From NCBI GenBank assembly GCA_903870245.1, contig CAIQCB010000052.1:186001-250000 (forward strand): 64,000 nucleotides of DNA, read 5' to 3'. Under the pieces are notes generated by a model. It saw nothing but the letters and a program-made list of their open reading frames with translations, was not told the origin of the DNA and did no database searches. Position 1 is the first letter of the stretch. Every line of letters begins with the position of its first letter. Shown piece by piece: positions 10,241 through 20,465 of this stretch. The position numbers and the translations under genes were made by a program. The stretch comes from an uncultured Methylocystaceae bacterium (GTDB lineage: Bacteria; Pseudomonadota; Alphaproteobacteria; Rhizobiales; Beijerinckiaceae).

Positions 10241-11848
10241 TCACAGAGAAGCTGAGAGAATCCTCAGAAAAGCCTCAGGCGCTGTCATCTCGGCCAGCAG
10301 CGGGTCGTCGGGCCGTCGCGGCCGCTCGATGGCGAGGCGCCGAAGCTGGACGTCGGTGGCGACTTGACGCGGGGCAATCCCGAGACGCCGCGCAACAGCC
10401 CGACGCTCGTTTTTCAGCGCCTGCAACAGCCGTGCGTCATCGACGCGAAGCGGCGGCTCCGCGATGGCCGGCGCGCCGGGAGCGTAAGCCGTAAAAGACT
10501 CGGCGACACAGTCCGTCGCTTCGATCGCCTCAGCGGCGTCTTGAACGAACAGGCGACTGCGCGCCGCAACCCGCCAGGACTGGACCAGCGTCCCGGCGCG
10601 ACGCAGCCAGCGCAACGGCCCCCGGCAATGGTCGCACATCCCGCAAGGCGCGCTCTCCTCGCCAAAACTTTGCAGCAGCGCCTGAAAGCGGCAGCCCGGC
10701 GCGACGCACAGCGCCGCCATTGCCTGCCGTCGAGCGTCCTCGGCGGCGACGACGGGTTCGGGAATCGGGCGGTCGGGCGGACGCCAGCGCCGCGCCAGCT
10801 CCTCGGGCGTAAACAGCGTCAAAGCCCGCGCCGGGGCGCCGTCGCGACCGGCCCGGCCAATCTCCTGATAATAATTTTCGACCGAGAGCGGCGGATCGAC
10901 ATGCAGGACAAACCGCACATCGGGCTTGTCGACGCCCATGCCAAAAGCGATCGTCGCCACCATGGCGACCCCCCTGCGGGCAAAAAATGCGTCCTGGTGG
11001 GCGCCGCGCGTCCAGGCGTCGAGACCAGCGTGGTAGGGCAACGCATCGAAACCCTGCCGGGCCAGACCCGTCGCCAGCGCGTCCGCCATTCGTCGGGAAT
11101 TGACGTAAATCACTCCGCTATCGCCCCGACGGCCAATGAAGCCGGCGATTTGCCGCAATCCCGGCCGGCGTCGCGCAAAACGAAGCGACAGATTGGGACG
11201 GGCGAAAGAGGACAGAAAAATCTCCGGCGGGCGCGGAAACAGCAGCCGCGCAATTTCAGCGCGGGTGCGCGGCCCGGCGGTGGCTGTGACCGCCAGAACC
11301 GGCGCGCCAAGGCCGGCGGCGATCTCGCGCAGGGCCAGGTAATCAGGACGAAAATCATGACCCCAATGCGAGACGCAATGCGCCTCGTCGACCGCGAATA
11401 ATTTGATCCGGTTTTTGCGCAACAATTCCTGCGTGGAGGGCTGGGCCAGGCGCTCTGGCGCAAGATAGAGCAACCGCGCCTGGCCCCGGGCGTGGCTAGC
11501 GACGAGGCTGGCGATGGCCGCTCTCGCCTCGTCGTCGTCCTGCATCGAATGCAAGGCCGCCGCCGCAATTCCTCTGCCCGCCAACGCCCGGAGCTGGTCG
11601 CGCATCAGGGCGATCAGCGGCGAGACGACCACCGCCAGACCGGGCTCCAGCCCCTCGTCCATCACCGCTGGCAACTGATAAAGCAGGGATTTTCCCGAGC
11701 CGGTGGGCATCACGGCGAGCGTGTCGCGGCCAGCGAGAATCGCCGCAAGCGGCGCCGACTGGCCGGGTAGAAAATCGTCAAAGCGGAAACGAGCGCGCAA
11801 CGTCTCCCGCGCCCGAACCATAAGCGCGTCAGAATCGGACGCAATCAC
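10241..11848 (-). CDS. recQ: RecQ-family ATP-dependent DNA helicase
   Basis: MPTGSGKSLLYQLPA, DEAHCVSHWGHDFR, QEIGRAGRDG; GTG at 11848 overlaps the upstream stop (GTGA), alternative ATG at 11821. Confidence 0.92.
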   Translation of the reverse strand: MIASDSDALMVRARETLRARFRFDDFLPGQSAPLAAILAGRDTLAVMPTGSGKSLLYQLPAVMDEGLEPGLAVVVSPLIALMRDQLRALAGRGIAAAALHSMQDDDEARAAIASLVASHARGQARLLYLAPERLAQPSTQELLRKNRIKLFAVDEAHCVSHWGHDFRPDYLALREIAAGLGAPVLAVTATAGPRTRAEIARLLFPRPPEIFLSSFARPNLSLRFARRRPGLRQIAGFIGRRGDSGVIYVNSRRMADALATGLARQGFDALPYHAGLDAWTRGAHQDAFFARRGVAMVATIAFGMGVDKPDVRFVLHVDPPLSVENYYQEIGRAGRDGAPARALTLFTPEELARRWRPPDRPIPEPVVAAEDARRQAMAALCVAPGCRFQALLQSFGEESAPCGMCDHCRGPLRWLRRAGTLVQSWRVAARSRLFVQDAAEAIEATDCVAESFTAYAPGAPAIAEPPLRVDDARLLQALKNERRAVARRLGIAPRQVATDVQLRRLAIERPRRPDDPLLAEMTAPEAFLRILSASL

Positions 11849-12162
11849 GCCTGTTTCGCCAGCAGCGCCGCGGCGATGGCGCGCCACTCTGCGGCGAGAC
11901 CGCCAGCGGCGACCGGACGCCCGGCGCGGCGATACCATTGGTCGGCGTTCTCCGCATCGCCCTCCTTGCGATGCAGATAGGCGTGCACCCACATGGCGTC
12001 GGCGTCGACCCCCGGGCGATCGAGTTCGTCGACGCATTTATGCGCGGCGCTCCAGTCGCCGCGAGCGTCGAGCCAAAGGGCGCGCAAGGGGGCGCAGAGA
12101 TTTTCCGGCGGCGCGCCGCCGGCAATGGCCTTTTCGAAGGATTCAAGCGCTGACGTTATCAT
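11845..12162 (-). CDS. Conserved hypothetical protein, possibly TPR-like
   Basis: 105 aa ORF, 4-nt overlap with the recQ start. Confidence 0.7.
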   Translation of the reverse strand: MITSALESFEKAIAGGAPPENLCAPLRALWLDARGDWSAAHKCVDELDRPGVDADAMWVHAYLHRKEGDAENADQWYRRAGRPVAAGGLAAEWRAIAAALLAKQA

Positions 12163-12285
12163 GCCCGTCGATCTTCAAATCATGGCTGCATTCGCGCTTG
12201 GCGCTGCGCCGCATTCGGCTTAAAGAGATGGCGTGTTGCGCCGCAGCGCAAACGTCGCCATAGCTATAATTATCGTCACGCCCCG

Positions 12286-12489
12286 ATGGTAGAGAGTCCT
12301 TGCAAGAAATCATGCGCCCTGAACGAGCGGGACATCTGCTCGGGCTGCGGTCGCACCCGCGCCGAGATCGGCGGTTGGACCTCAATGTCCGACTCCATGC
12401 AGGAAGCGGTCAAGAGTCGCGCCCGCCGCCGTATCGCCGAGGGCCTCGCCGCGCCGGCGAAGATTGACTCCCGGGCGCGGCGCGCCTAA
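12286..12489 (+). CDS. DUF1289 small cysteine-rich protein
   Basis: SPCKKSCALNERDICSGCGRTRAEIGGWTSMSD signature. Confidence 0.9.
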   Translation: MVESPCKKSCALNERDICSGCGRTRAEIGGWTSMSDSMQEAVKSRARRRIAEGLAAPAKIDSRARRA

Positions 12490-12637
12490 AGCGACTTCGC
12501 AATCTCGAAAGAGAGTCCCAATTAAAGCCTGTTCGTCCCGCGAGGCGGAAGGCCAACGCCCGGCAGCGCGATGCGCCCCCGGGCGCGTTTTGCTTTGGAG
12601 CGGGCGTCATGGCCCCGACTCCACAGGAGAGATGACA

Positions 12638-14182
12638 ATGTTCGAGAGCCTTTCCGATAAGCTCTCCGGCGTATTCGACCGGCTGACGCGGCGCGGCTCG
12701 CTTACCGAAGCCGACGTTAACGAGGCGCTGCGCGAAATACGACGCGCCCTGCTGGAAGCCGACGTCGCGCTTGATGTGGTGCGCTCCTTCATCGACAAGG
12801 TGCGGGACCGCGCCGTTGGCGCCAATGTCATCAAATCGGTCTCGCCCGGCCAGATGGTCGTCAAGATCGTCAACGACGTTCTGATCGAGACTCTTGGCCA
12901 GACAGCCGAACCGATCGATCTCGCGGCGCGTCCGCCTGTCGCAATTATGATGGTCGGCCTCCAGGGCGCCGGTAAAACCACAACGACCGCCAAGATCGGC
13001 AAACGTTTGAAAGAGCGCCACGGCAAGCGTGTGCTGATGGCCTCGCTCGACGTGAAACGCCCGGCGGCGCAGGAGCAGCTCGCCGTGCTCGGTCGTCAGG
13101 TCGAGGTCGACACGCTGCCGATCGTTCCCAACCAGACGCCGGTGCAAATCGCAAGGCGCGCGATGGAGACGGCGCGTATCGAGGGCTACGACGCGGTTCT
13201 GCTCGACACGGCCGGCCGCACACATATCGATGAGCCGTTGATGCAGGAGATGGCGGACATCAAGTCCTACGCCAGCCCGCACGAAATCCTGCTGGTCGCC
13301 GATGCGCTCACCGGACAGGACGCTGTCAACCTCGCCCGCAATTTCGACGAGCGGGTCGGCGTCACCGGCATCGTATTGACCCGGATGGACGGCGATGGAC
13401 GCGGCGGCGCGGCGCTCTCCATGCGCTTTGTCACCGGCAAGCCGATCAAGTTGATCGGCGTCGGCGAAAAGATGGACGCCCTCGACGAATTCTCGCCGGC
13501 GCGTATCGCAAACCGCATTCTCGGCATGGGCGATATCGTCGCGCTCGTCGAAAAAGCCGCCGCCGCCATCGACGCCGAGCAGGCCCGCAAGGCCGCCGAG
13601 CGAATCGCCAAGGGCAAATTCGATCTTCAGGATCTCTGCGACCAGCTTGCCCAGATGGAGAAGATCGGCGGCATAGGCGGAATTATGGGCCTTTTGCCCG
13701 GCGTCGCCAAAATGAAGGACCAGATCGCCAAGGCCAACCTCGACGACGGCATGATCAAGCGCCAGCGCGCCATTATTTTGTCGATGACCCCGAAAGAGCG
13801 TCGCAATCCCGACCTCCTCAAGGCGTCGCGCAAGAAGCGCATCGCCGCCGGCTCCGGCGCAAAGGTCGAGGAAGTCAATCGCCTGCTCAAGCAGCATCGG
13901 CAGATGGCCGATCTGATGAAATCCTTCGGCGCCGGCAAACGCGGCGGCCTGATGGGCAAGGCGGCGCAAATGATGGGCCTTGGCGGCGGCGGTATGGAGA
14001 TGCCCTCCGAGGAGGAATTGAAGAAATTGCAGGAGAAGCTGGGCGGCGCGCCTCCCGACGCTGGCGGAGGCGGCGGCCTGCCGGCCGCGCCGCCCGCCGA
14101 TCTCCTTGCGAAAAAGCCAGGCCTTCCGGGGCTCGGCGGCGGTATGCTGGGCGGGCTCAACCCGTTCGGAAAGAAGAAGTAA
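12638..14182 (+). CDS. ffh: Signal recognition particle protein Ffh
   Basis: MFESLSDKLSGVFDRL, GLQGAGKTTTTAKIG, Met/Gly-rich M domain. Confidence 0.98.
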   Translation: MFESLSDKLSGVFDRLTRRGSLTEADVNEALREIRRALLEADVALDVVRSFIDKVRDRAVGANVIKSVSPGQMVVKIVNDVLIETLGQTAEPIDLAARPPVAIMMVGLQGAGKTTTTAKIGKRLKERHGKRVLMASLDVKRPAAQEQLAVLGRQVEVDTLPIVPNQTPVQIARRAMETARIEGYDAVLLDTAGRTHIDEPLMQEMADIKSYASPHEILLVADALTGQDAVNLARNFDERVGVTGIVLTRMDGDGRGGAALSMRFVTGKPIKLIGVGEKMDALDEFSPARIANRILGMGDIVALVEKAAAAIDAEQARKAAERIAKGKFDLQDLCDQLAQMEKIGGIGGIMGLLPGVAKMKDQIAKANLDDGMIKRQRAIILSMTPKERRNPDLLKASRKKRIAAGSGAKVEEVNRLLKQHRQMADLMKSFGAGKRGGLMGKAAQMMGLGGGGMEMPSEEELKKLQEKLGGAPPDAGGGGGLPAAPPADLLAKKPGLPGLGGGMLGGLNPFGKKK

Positions 14183-14230
14183 GCCGTCGATCACAGACGA
14201 CGGCGCGAGTCACCAACAGGAAGCAAACAT

Positions 14231-14626
14231 ATGTCTCTTAAAATTCGTCTCGCCCGCGGCGGCGCAAAGAAGCGTCCGTTCTATCGCATCGTTGTCGCCG
14301 ACGCGCGCAGCCCGCGGGACGGGCGTTACATCGAGAAGCTCGGCACCTTCGATCCGCTGAAGGCGAAGGACGCCGCCGACCGCGTCGTGCTCGATATCGA
14401 AAAGGCCAAAGCCTGGCTCGGCAAGGGCGCGCAGCCGACCGACCGTGTCGCCCGCATCCTCGACGCCGCTGGCGCGATCAAGCGCGAGGCGCGCAACAAC
14501 CCCGAAAAGGCGCAGCCGAAGAAGAAGGCGCAGGAGCGCGCCGCCGCCGCCGCCGAGGCGGAAAAGGCCGCGAGGGAAGCCGCCGCCGCGCCAGCGCCGG
14601 TCGCCGAAGAAGCGTCCGCAGAATAA
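14231..14626 (+). CDS. rpsP: 30S ribosomal protein S16
   Basis: [31 protein letters not shown]. Confidence 0.98.
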   Translation: MSLKIRLARGGAKKRPFYRIVVADARSPRDGRYIEKLGTFDPLKAKDAADRVVLDIEKAKAWLGKGAQPTDRVARILDAAGAIKREARNNPEKAQPKKKAQERAAAAAEAEKAAREAAAAPAPVAEEASAE

Positions 14627-14677
14627 TGCTCCCTGGCGCCCGGCGGCTCAACCGCCGGGCCGCCGCTTGACGCCGGC

Positions 14678-15214
14678 ATGACCGACTCTCGCGCCACGTC
14701 GCTGGTCTTGATGGGCCGTTTCGGCGCGCCGCATGGCGTGCGTGGCGAAATCAGGCTGCAAAGCTTCGCCGGCGATCCGCTGGCCATCGCTGATTATGGT
14801 CCGCTCACCGACAGAAGCGGCCGGAAATCCATCGTGATTCTCGACCTGCGCCCGCAGGGCAAGGATATGCTGGTCGCGCGTGTTGACGGCGTCCGCGATC
14901 GCGATGGCGCGCAGGCGTTGAACGGCGTCGAACTTTTTCTTGCGCGCGACAGATTGCCGGCGCCGGAAGCGGATGAATTCTATCTCGCCGATCTCGAAGG
15001 CCTGCGCGCCGAAAGCGCCGTAGGCGAGGAGATTGGACGCGTCGTCGCTGTGCGCAACTTTGGCGCCGGCGACATTCTTGAAATCGCGCCCGTGGGCGGC
15101 GGCGAGACCCTGATGTTTCCGTTTACGAAAGCCGTGGCGCCCATCATCGATCTCGCAGGCGGACGCATTGTTGTGGAGCCGCCGACGCAAACGGAGGGCG
15201 AGAGCGAGGACTAG
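14678..15214 (+). CDS. rimM: Ribosome maturation factor RimM
   Basis: GRFGAPHGVRGEIRLQSF; gene order. Confidence 0.97.
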   Translation: MTDSRATSLVLMGRFGAPHGVRGEIRLQSFAGDPLAIADYGPLTDRSGRKSIVILDLRPQGKDMLVARVDGVRDRDGAQALNGVELFLARDRLPAPEADEFYLADLEGLRAESAVGEEIGRVVAVRNFGAGDILEIAPVGGGETLMFPFTKAVAPIIDLAGGRIVVEPPTQTEGESED

Positions 15215-15247
15215 CCGCCTTTTTCTCTCGGTGCCATAACTCTTTTC

Positions 15248-15964
15248 ATGTTCCGCGCGACGGTCCTGACCCTCTTTCCCGAAATGTTTCCGGGGCCCCT
15301 CGGCCTGTCACTCGCCGGCGACGCGCTGGCGCGGCATGTCTGGTCGCTCGAAACAAAGCAAATCCGCGACCACGGGATCGGCCGTCACCGCGCCGTCGAC
15401 GACACGCCAGCGGGCGGCGGTCCCGGCATGGTGATGCGCGCCGATGTGCTGGCGGCGGCGCTCGATGCGGCGGCGCCAGCCGACGATCCGCGTCCGCGCC
15501 TGTTGATGAGTCCGCGGGGCGCGCCGCTCACGCAATCGCGCGTGCGCAATCTTTCGCAAGGCCCCGGCGCAATTATCCTGTGCGCTCGGTTTGAAGGCGT
15601 GGATGAGCGCATCATCGCGGCGCGGCGGCTCGAAGAAATTTCGATCGGCGATTATATTTTGTCAGGCGGCGAAATCGCCGCGCTCGCGCTGATCGACGCC
15701 TGCGTGAGACTCCTGCCGGGCGTGATGGGCGAAAAAGCGTCGGGCGAAGAGGAAAGTTTCGAAACCGGCTCTTGTGAACACCCTTTGCTCGAATATCCGC
15801 AATATACGCGCCCGCGCGATTTCGAGGGCCATGCGATTCCCGACATTCTGCTTTCTGGCGATCACGCGAAAATCGCAACGTGGCGATCTGAGAAAGCGTT
15901 CAGGCTGACGCAGGCGCGCCGCCCGGACCTGTTGTCGCGCAATAAGTCGACGGCGGACAATTGA
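15248..15964 (+). CDS. trmD: tRNA (guanine-N1)-methyltransferase
   Basis: [31 protein letters not shown]. Confidence 0.98.
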   Translation: MFRATVLTLFPEMFPGPLGLSLAGDALARHVWSLETKQIRDHGIGRHRAVDDTPAGGGPGMVMRADVLAAALDAAAPADDPRPRLLMSPRGAPLTQSRVRNLSQGPGAIILCARFEGVDERIIAARRLEEISIGDYILSGGEIAALALIDACVRLLPGVMGEKASGEEESFETGSCEHPLLEYPQYTRPRDFEGHAIPDILLSGDHAKIATWRSEKAFRLTQARRPDLLSRNKSTADN

Positions 15965-16010
15965 AACGACGCGCATGAATGAACCAACGCGCGTCGCCTA
16001 GATTTCCATA

Positions 16011-17420
16011 TCAGGCGTTGGGCGACAACATTTTTTCTGGACGCACGATGGCGTCGAACTCCGCTTCCGTCACCTTGCCGGAGGCGAGCGCCTCCTCTTT
16101 CAGGCTTGTGCCGTTTTTGTGCGCGGCGCGCGCGATTTTTGACGCCGCGTCATAACCGATCTTCGGCGCCAGAGCGGTGACAAGCATCAGCGAGCGTTCG
16201 AGGAAGCGCGCGATGTTGGCCTCGTCCGCCTCAATGCCATCGAGACAGCGGAGGATGAAGCTGTCAATGCCGGTCGCCATCAGATCGATCGACTCCAACA
16301 TGGCGAAAGCGATCACCGGCTTCATCACATTCAATTCGAGATGGCCCTGCGAGGCGGCGAAGGTGATCGTCTGCTGATTTCCGAAGACGCGCGCGCAGAC
16401 CATGGTGATCGCCTCGACCTGCGTCGGATTGACCTTGCCGGGCATGATCGAGGAACCTGGTTCGTTCTCCGGCAGACGCAATTCGGCAAGGCCAGCGCGC
16501 GGACCGCAGCCCATCAGGCGAATGTCGCAAGCGATTTTATAGAGACCCGCGGCGAGGGCGTTGATTGCCCCATGCGCAAAGACAAGCGCGTCATGCGCGG
16601 CGAGCGCCTCGAATTTATTGGGCGCCGTGACGAACGGCAGGCCGGTTTGCCTCGCGATATTGGCGGCGACCGCAACATCGAAGCCCGGCGCGGTATTGAC
16701 GCCGGTGCCGACCGCCGTGCCGCCCTGCGCCAAAGCCAGCACATCCGGAAGACTCGCGTGCAGGCGCGCGGCCGCATATTTCGCCTGCGCGGCATAGCCG
16801 GAAAATTCCTGTCCGAGCGTTACAGGCGTCGCATCCTGCAAATGGGTGCGGCCAATTTTCACGATCTTTTCGAATTGCGACGATTTGCGCTCGAACGCCG
16901 CCTGCAACCGCTCCACCGCCGGCGACAAACGACCGGCAATCGCCAATGCGCAGGCGATGTGGATGGCGGTAGGAAAACTGTCGTTGGAGGACTGACCAAA
17001 ATTGACGTGATCATTGGGATGCACCGGCGTTTTCGAGCCGCGCGGCGCGCCAAGCTGTTCGTTGGCGCGATTGGCGATCACCTCATTGACGTTCATGTTC
17101 GACTGCGTGCCGGAGCCTGTCTGCCAGACAACCAGCGGAAAATGCGCATCGAGTTTGCCGTCAATGACCTCCTGCGCAGCGTCGACGATGGCTTTCGCCA
17201 CCTCTTGCGGGATCAGACCCTTTTCCGCGTTGACCTGCGCCGCCGCCAGCTTCACCCGCGCCAGCGCATGAACAACGTCGATCGGCATATGTTGGCCGCC
17301 AATCGGAAAATTCTCTTTGGAGCGCTGGGTCTGCGCTCCCCAATAGGCCCAGGAGGGCACGGCGATGTCGCCGAAGGAATCGCGTTCGATGCGGTGATCG
17401 TCGGTCATGTTGTCGCTCAT
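16011..17420 (-). CDS. fumC: Fumarate hydratase class II
   Basis: [13 protein letters not shown] signature; start at [17 protein letters not shown]. Confidence 0.97.
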   Translation of the reverse strand: MSDNMTDDHRIERDSFGDIAVPSWAYWGAQTQRSKENFPIGGQHMPIDVVHALARVKLAAAQVNAEKGLIPQEVAKAIVDAAQEVIDGKLDAHFPLVVWQTGSGTQSNMNVNEVIANRANEQLGAPRGSKTPVHPNDHVNFGQSSNDSFPTAIHIACALAIAGRLSPAVERLQAAFERKSSQFEKIVKIGRTHLQDATPVTLGQEFSGYAAQAKYAAARLHASLPDVLALAQGGTAVGTGVNTAPGFDVAVAANIARQTGLPFVTAPNKFEALAAHDALVFAHGAINALAAGLYKIACDIRLMGCGPRAGLAELRLPENEPGSSIMPGKVNPTQVEAITMVCARVFGNQQTITFAASQGHLELNVMKPVIAFAMLESIDLMATGIDSFILRCLDGIEADEANIARFLERSLMLVTALAPKIGYDAASKIARAAHKNGTSLKEEALASGKVTEAEFDAIVRPEKMLSPNA

Positions 17421-17494
17421 CGGGTCTGATTTTTTCTTTGCGGAAGGAGGCTGTTCGTCTTGTCGCGAGGCTATGGGGTATTTTGCGACGACGA

Positions 17495-18049
17495 TCAATC
17501 GCGCGGCGCGGCGACAGGGCGCGCGCCGCCTGATTTTTCCGCCGGGGCCGCCATCAATTCGGCAAGACGATTCCGAGCGCGATTGACGCGGCTTTTCATG
17601 GTGCCCGGCGCGCAACCGCAAATCTCGGCGGCTTCCTCATAGGACATGCCCGAGGCCGCAACGAGAATAATCGCCTCGCGCTGGTCGAGCGGCAATTTCT
17701 GCAAGGCCGCGCGAAAATCCTGAAACTCCATGTGGGAGTCTTGCGAGTCCGGGGCGACCAGACCTGCGGCGTATTCCCCGTCGGGATCGGCGGCCTCGCG
17801 ACGACGCTTGCGAAATTCGCTGTAATAAATGTTGCGCAGGATGGTGAACAGCCAAGCGGTGAGATTCGTGCCTTCTTCGAAGGACTCCAGACTGCTCCAC
17901 GCCTTGACAAGCGTTTCCTGGACGAGATCGTCCGCACGATCCGGGTTGCCGCAAACGGAAACGGCGAAGGCGCGCAGACTGGGGATTGCCGGGATGAGGT
18001 CGACCTTCGGGCTCTGGCGGCCAGAGCTGGCTGATCCTTCGTCGGTCAC
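17495..18049 (-). CDS. ecfG: EcfG-type ECF sigma factor (general stress response)
   Basis: Sigma-70 regions 2 and 4 ([31 protein letters not shown]); adjacent to NepR and PhyR. Confidence 0.93.
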   Translation of the reverse strand: MTDEGSASSGRQSPKVDLIPAIPSLRAFAVSVCGNPDRADDLVQETLVKAWSSLESFEEGTNLTAWLFTILRNIYYSEFRKRRREAADPDGEYAAGLVAPDSQDSHMEFQDFRAALQKLPLDQREAIILVAASGMSYEEAAEICGCAPGTMKSRVNRARNRLAELMAAPAEKSGGARPVAAPRD

Positions 18050-18405
18050 TCTCTCTCCCTTGGCGCGCGCGACGACGCGTCCAAGGATACAGCACTTTTT
18101 TCAAGCTGATTCAAGAGACTGAGAAAACGGTCGGGGACTGGCTGGGCCACCACGTCGTCGTAGAGATTTTGCAATTCCTTGCCGATTACGTCGCCGAAAT
18201 CGACGCCGCCGCGGCGCGAGCCTTGCAAGCCAGAACCTTGCAAGCCCGATCCCTGGAGGCCCACATCCGCGCCACAAAGGGCGCGTCGCTCGGTCATGGC
18301 TGCGAAGCGCTTGTCAGCGCCGAAGGGCGCCCGCTCCGCGCTCAGCCGCGAGAAGAGGTTCTCCGGATTGTTTTTTCCCATAAATCCCTCAGTAGTCGAA
18401 AACAT
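18046..18405 (-). CDS. nepR: NepR-type anti-sigma factor (start at 18405 or 18381)
   Basis: IGKELQNLYDDVVAQPVPDRFLSLLNQLE; 4-nt overlap with ecfG. Confidence 0.9.
   Translation of the reverse strand: MFSTTEGFMGKNNPENLFSRLSAERAPFGADKRFAAMTERRALCGADVGLQGSGLQGSGLQGSRRGGVDFGDVIGKELQNLYDDVVAQPVPDRFLSLLNQLEKSAVSLDASSRAPRERE
18217..18261 (-). repeat. 15-bp in-frame tandem repeat encoding (GLQGS)x3 within NepR
   Basis: GLQGSGLQGSGLQGS in translation; cttgcaagc units on + strand. Confidence 0.9.
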
Positions 18406-18461
18406 GTTCCCTCTAGCGCGCCCGGATGGCGACGTTATAGTGCGCTGCAGGACGGTGGTTA

Positions 18462-18486
18462 AACGTCCTTGATGCGGAATGGTTCC
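18462..18486 (-). promoter_or_regulatory. Putative EcfG promoter of nepR-ecfG: GGAAC-N16-CGTT
   Basis: - strand reads GGAAC CATTCCGCATCAAGGA CGTT; GSR consensus is GGAAC-N16/17-CGTT. Confidence 0.8.
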
Positions 18487-18581
18487 GTAAAATTGCGAGT
18501 TGTTTTGTCACGGGCGGCGCACAAGCTGCTCGCGCCAGCGCGGCGCAGGTTCGGGCGGCGGCGGCGCCGAGGTTGGTTAAC

Positions 18582-19373
18582 ATGTCGATATCTCAGGATG
18601 TTGCTGGGCATATTCCTTACCTGCGCCGATTTGGCCGGGCGCTGGTCGGCGACCGGGAAGGCGGGGACTCCTGCGTCATGGCCATGCTTGAGGCGTTGGT
18701 TGCCAATCCCCAGCAGGCGGCGACCGCAGCGGATCTGCGAGTGGCGCTCTATCGCCTTCTTCTTGACGTCTGGGCCGCTGCTCCCGCGACTGCTCACGGG
18801 GAGCCTCTGGAGGGGTCGCTAGGCGCGCAACGTCGGCTCGAGGCGGTGTCGCTGCGACCCCGCATCGCTTTCCTCCTTCACGCCCTGGAGGGTTTCGAAC
18901 CCGCGCAGGTCGGCGTCATTCTTGGCGTGACGGAAACGGAGGCGATCGAACTGATGAACGACGCCAACGCAGAAATCGCCGACCAGATCGCCACGGATGT
19001 GCTGATTATCGAGGACGAACCTCTGATCGCCCATGATTTGCGCAGCATTGTCGAGGAGCTGGGTCACCGCGTGTGCGGCATGGCGCGCACCCATCGCGAG
19101 GCGGTGACCGCCATCGGCGAAGCCAAACCGGGATTGATTCTGGCCGACATCCAGCTTGCTGACGGCAGCTCTGGCCTCGAGGCCGTCAACGAAATCCTCG
19201 GGACCCTGTCAACGCCTGTGATTTTCATCACGGCCTATCCGGAACGGTTCCTCACCGGGGCGCCGCCTGAGCCGGCGTTCCTCGTCACCAAACCCTTCAG
19301 CGTCGAAAGTCTGAAAGCGGTGATCAGCCAGGCGCTTTTTTTCGACCGCCGCTCACGCCCCCGAGACGCCTGA
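18582..19373 (+). CDS. phyR: PhyR response regulator (sigma-like domain plus receiver)
   Basis: MSISQDVAGHIPYLRRFGRAL; receiver DVLIIEDEPLIAHDLRSIVEELGH; divergent from nepR-ecfG. Confidence 0.95.
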   Translation: MSISQDVAGHIPYLRRFGRALVGDREGGDSCVMAMLEALVANPQQAATAADLRVALYRLLLDVWAAAPATAHGEPLEGSLGAQRRLEAVSLRPRIAFLLHALEGFEPAQVGVILGVTETEAIELMNDANAEIADQIATDVLIIEDEPLIAHDLRSIVEELGHRVCGMARTHREAVTAIGEAKPGLILADIQLADGSSGLEAVNEILGTLSTPVIFITAYPERFLTGAPPEPAFLVTKPFSVESLKAVISQALFFDRRSRPRDA

Positions 19374-19549
19374 AGCGCTCGTTCCTTTTTACCTTGCATG
19401 TTGAACTTGCATGTCCGATGGAGTCGGCCTTCTCGATCGGCTGCCGGACCCGACAACGACAGTAATTGTTGATCGGATTGTTGATCGCTTCTAACCCCTC
19501 CGGACGCTTCGTCGCATTTGGGTGCTTAATCCTGCCCAATATCCCGGCA

Positions 19550-19572
19550 TGATATGTTAAAAAAACATATCA
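19550..19572. repeat. Perfect inverted repeat TGATATGTT-AAAAA-AACATATCA
   Basis: Direct reading, in AT-rich leader upstream of the KGG-protein gene. Confidence 0.9.
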
Positions 19573-19642
19573 AACACGGTTGCATTATGCCTGTGTTTAA
19601 GTAACATTATAGATGATATTTATTCATGATCGGTGCTCCGCA

Positions 19643-19924
19643 ATGAGCGAACAAAAAAAATCCAAGCGCGGCTTTGCGTCCATGGACCCTGAAAAGCGTC
19701 GCGAAATCGCTCGCAAGGGCGGATTGAGCGTTCCCAACGAAAAGCGGATATTTTCCAAGAATCCGGAACTTGCGGCGAGCGCCGGGCGGACTGGCGGGAA
19801 AAACGTGAAATCTGCCAATCGCAGCTTTTCGCGCGACCCGGCTCTTGCTGCGGCCGCAGGTCGGAAGGGCGGACAGGCGTCGCCCCGCGCTGATCGCGTC
19901 CAGTCTGTCGACGCCGCGGAATAG
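19643..19924 (+). CDS. KGG-repeat (stress-induced, YciG-like) small protein
   Basis: ARKGGLSVPNEKRIFSKNPELAASAGRTGGKNV...DPALAAAAGRKGGQAS. Confidence 0.85.
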   Translation: MSEQKKSKRGFASMDPEKRREIARKGGLSVPNEKRIFSKNPELAASAGRTGGKNVKSANRSFSRDPALAAAAGRKGGQASPRADRVQSVDAAE

Positions 19925-20000
19925 AGCCGCCCCAACGTCGGTTGATCGCTGCTGGCTCGCCATTGGCGGGCATGAACTCTGGAAACGCCGTCCAGAGCGC

Positions 20001-20465
20001 TCAGGCCGCGTGCGGCTTCGACTGCTCCGCCATCATGGAATAGAGAGCCTCGCTATTACCCGTAGCGCGAAGAGCCGCGACAAGTCCCGGATCGCGCAAG
20101 AGCCTGGCGACGCAGGCCAGAGCCTTCAGATGATCGGCGCCGGAAGCCTCCGGGGCGAGCAAAAGAAAAACCAGATCAACCGGGGCGCCATCCAGGGAAT
20201 CGAATTCAATCGGACGCTCCAGACGAGCGAAGACCCCGAAGATCGACTTCACTTTCGTTAATTTGCCATGCGGAATGGCGAGGCCTTCGCCGATCCCGGT
20301 GGAGCCGAGACGTTCGCGGTGGAGAAGCGCATCGAAGATTTCGCGCGCGGAAACCCCCGACAATTTCGCGGCGCGCTCACTCAGCTCCAGCAGCAGCTGC
20401 TTTTTATTAGACGCCTTGAGATTGGCGATCACCGCTTCCGGCGAGACAAAATCCGTAAGCCGCAT
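20001..20465 (-). CDS. ptsN: PTS IIA-like nitrogen regulatory protein
   Basis: MRLTDFVSPEAVIANL; LGSTGIGEGLAIPHGKL. Confidence 0.95.
   Translation of the reverse strand: MRLTDFVSPEAVIANLKASNKKQLLLELSERAAKLSGVSAREIFDALLHRERLGSTGIGEGLAIPHGKLTKVKSIFGVFARLERPIEFDSLDGAPVDLVFLLLAPEASGADHLKALACVARLLRDPGLVAALRATGNSEALYSMMAEQSKPHAA

Noticed and set aside
10241-12037. Full 598-aa version of the RecQ ORF
   Set aside because: N-terminal 60 or so residues are Arg-rich and overlap the upstream gene; the GTGA overlap at 11845-11848 is a better start
12410-14194. 594-aa - strand ORF opposite ffh
   Set aside because: Shadow ORF; ffh is unambiguous and the antisense translation has no recognisable domain
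16341-17429. 362-aa + strand ORF opposite fumC
   Set aside because: Shadow ORF; fumC is intact
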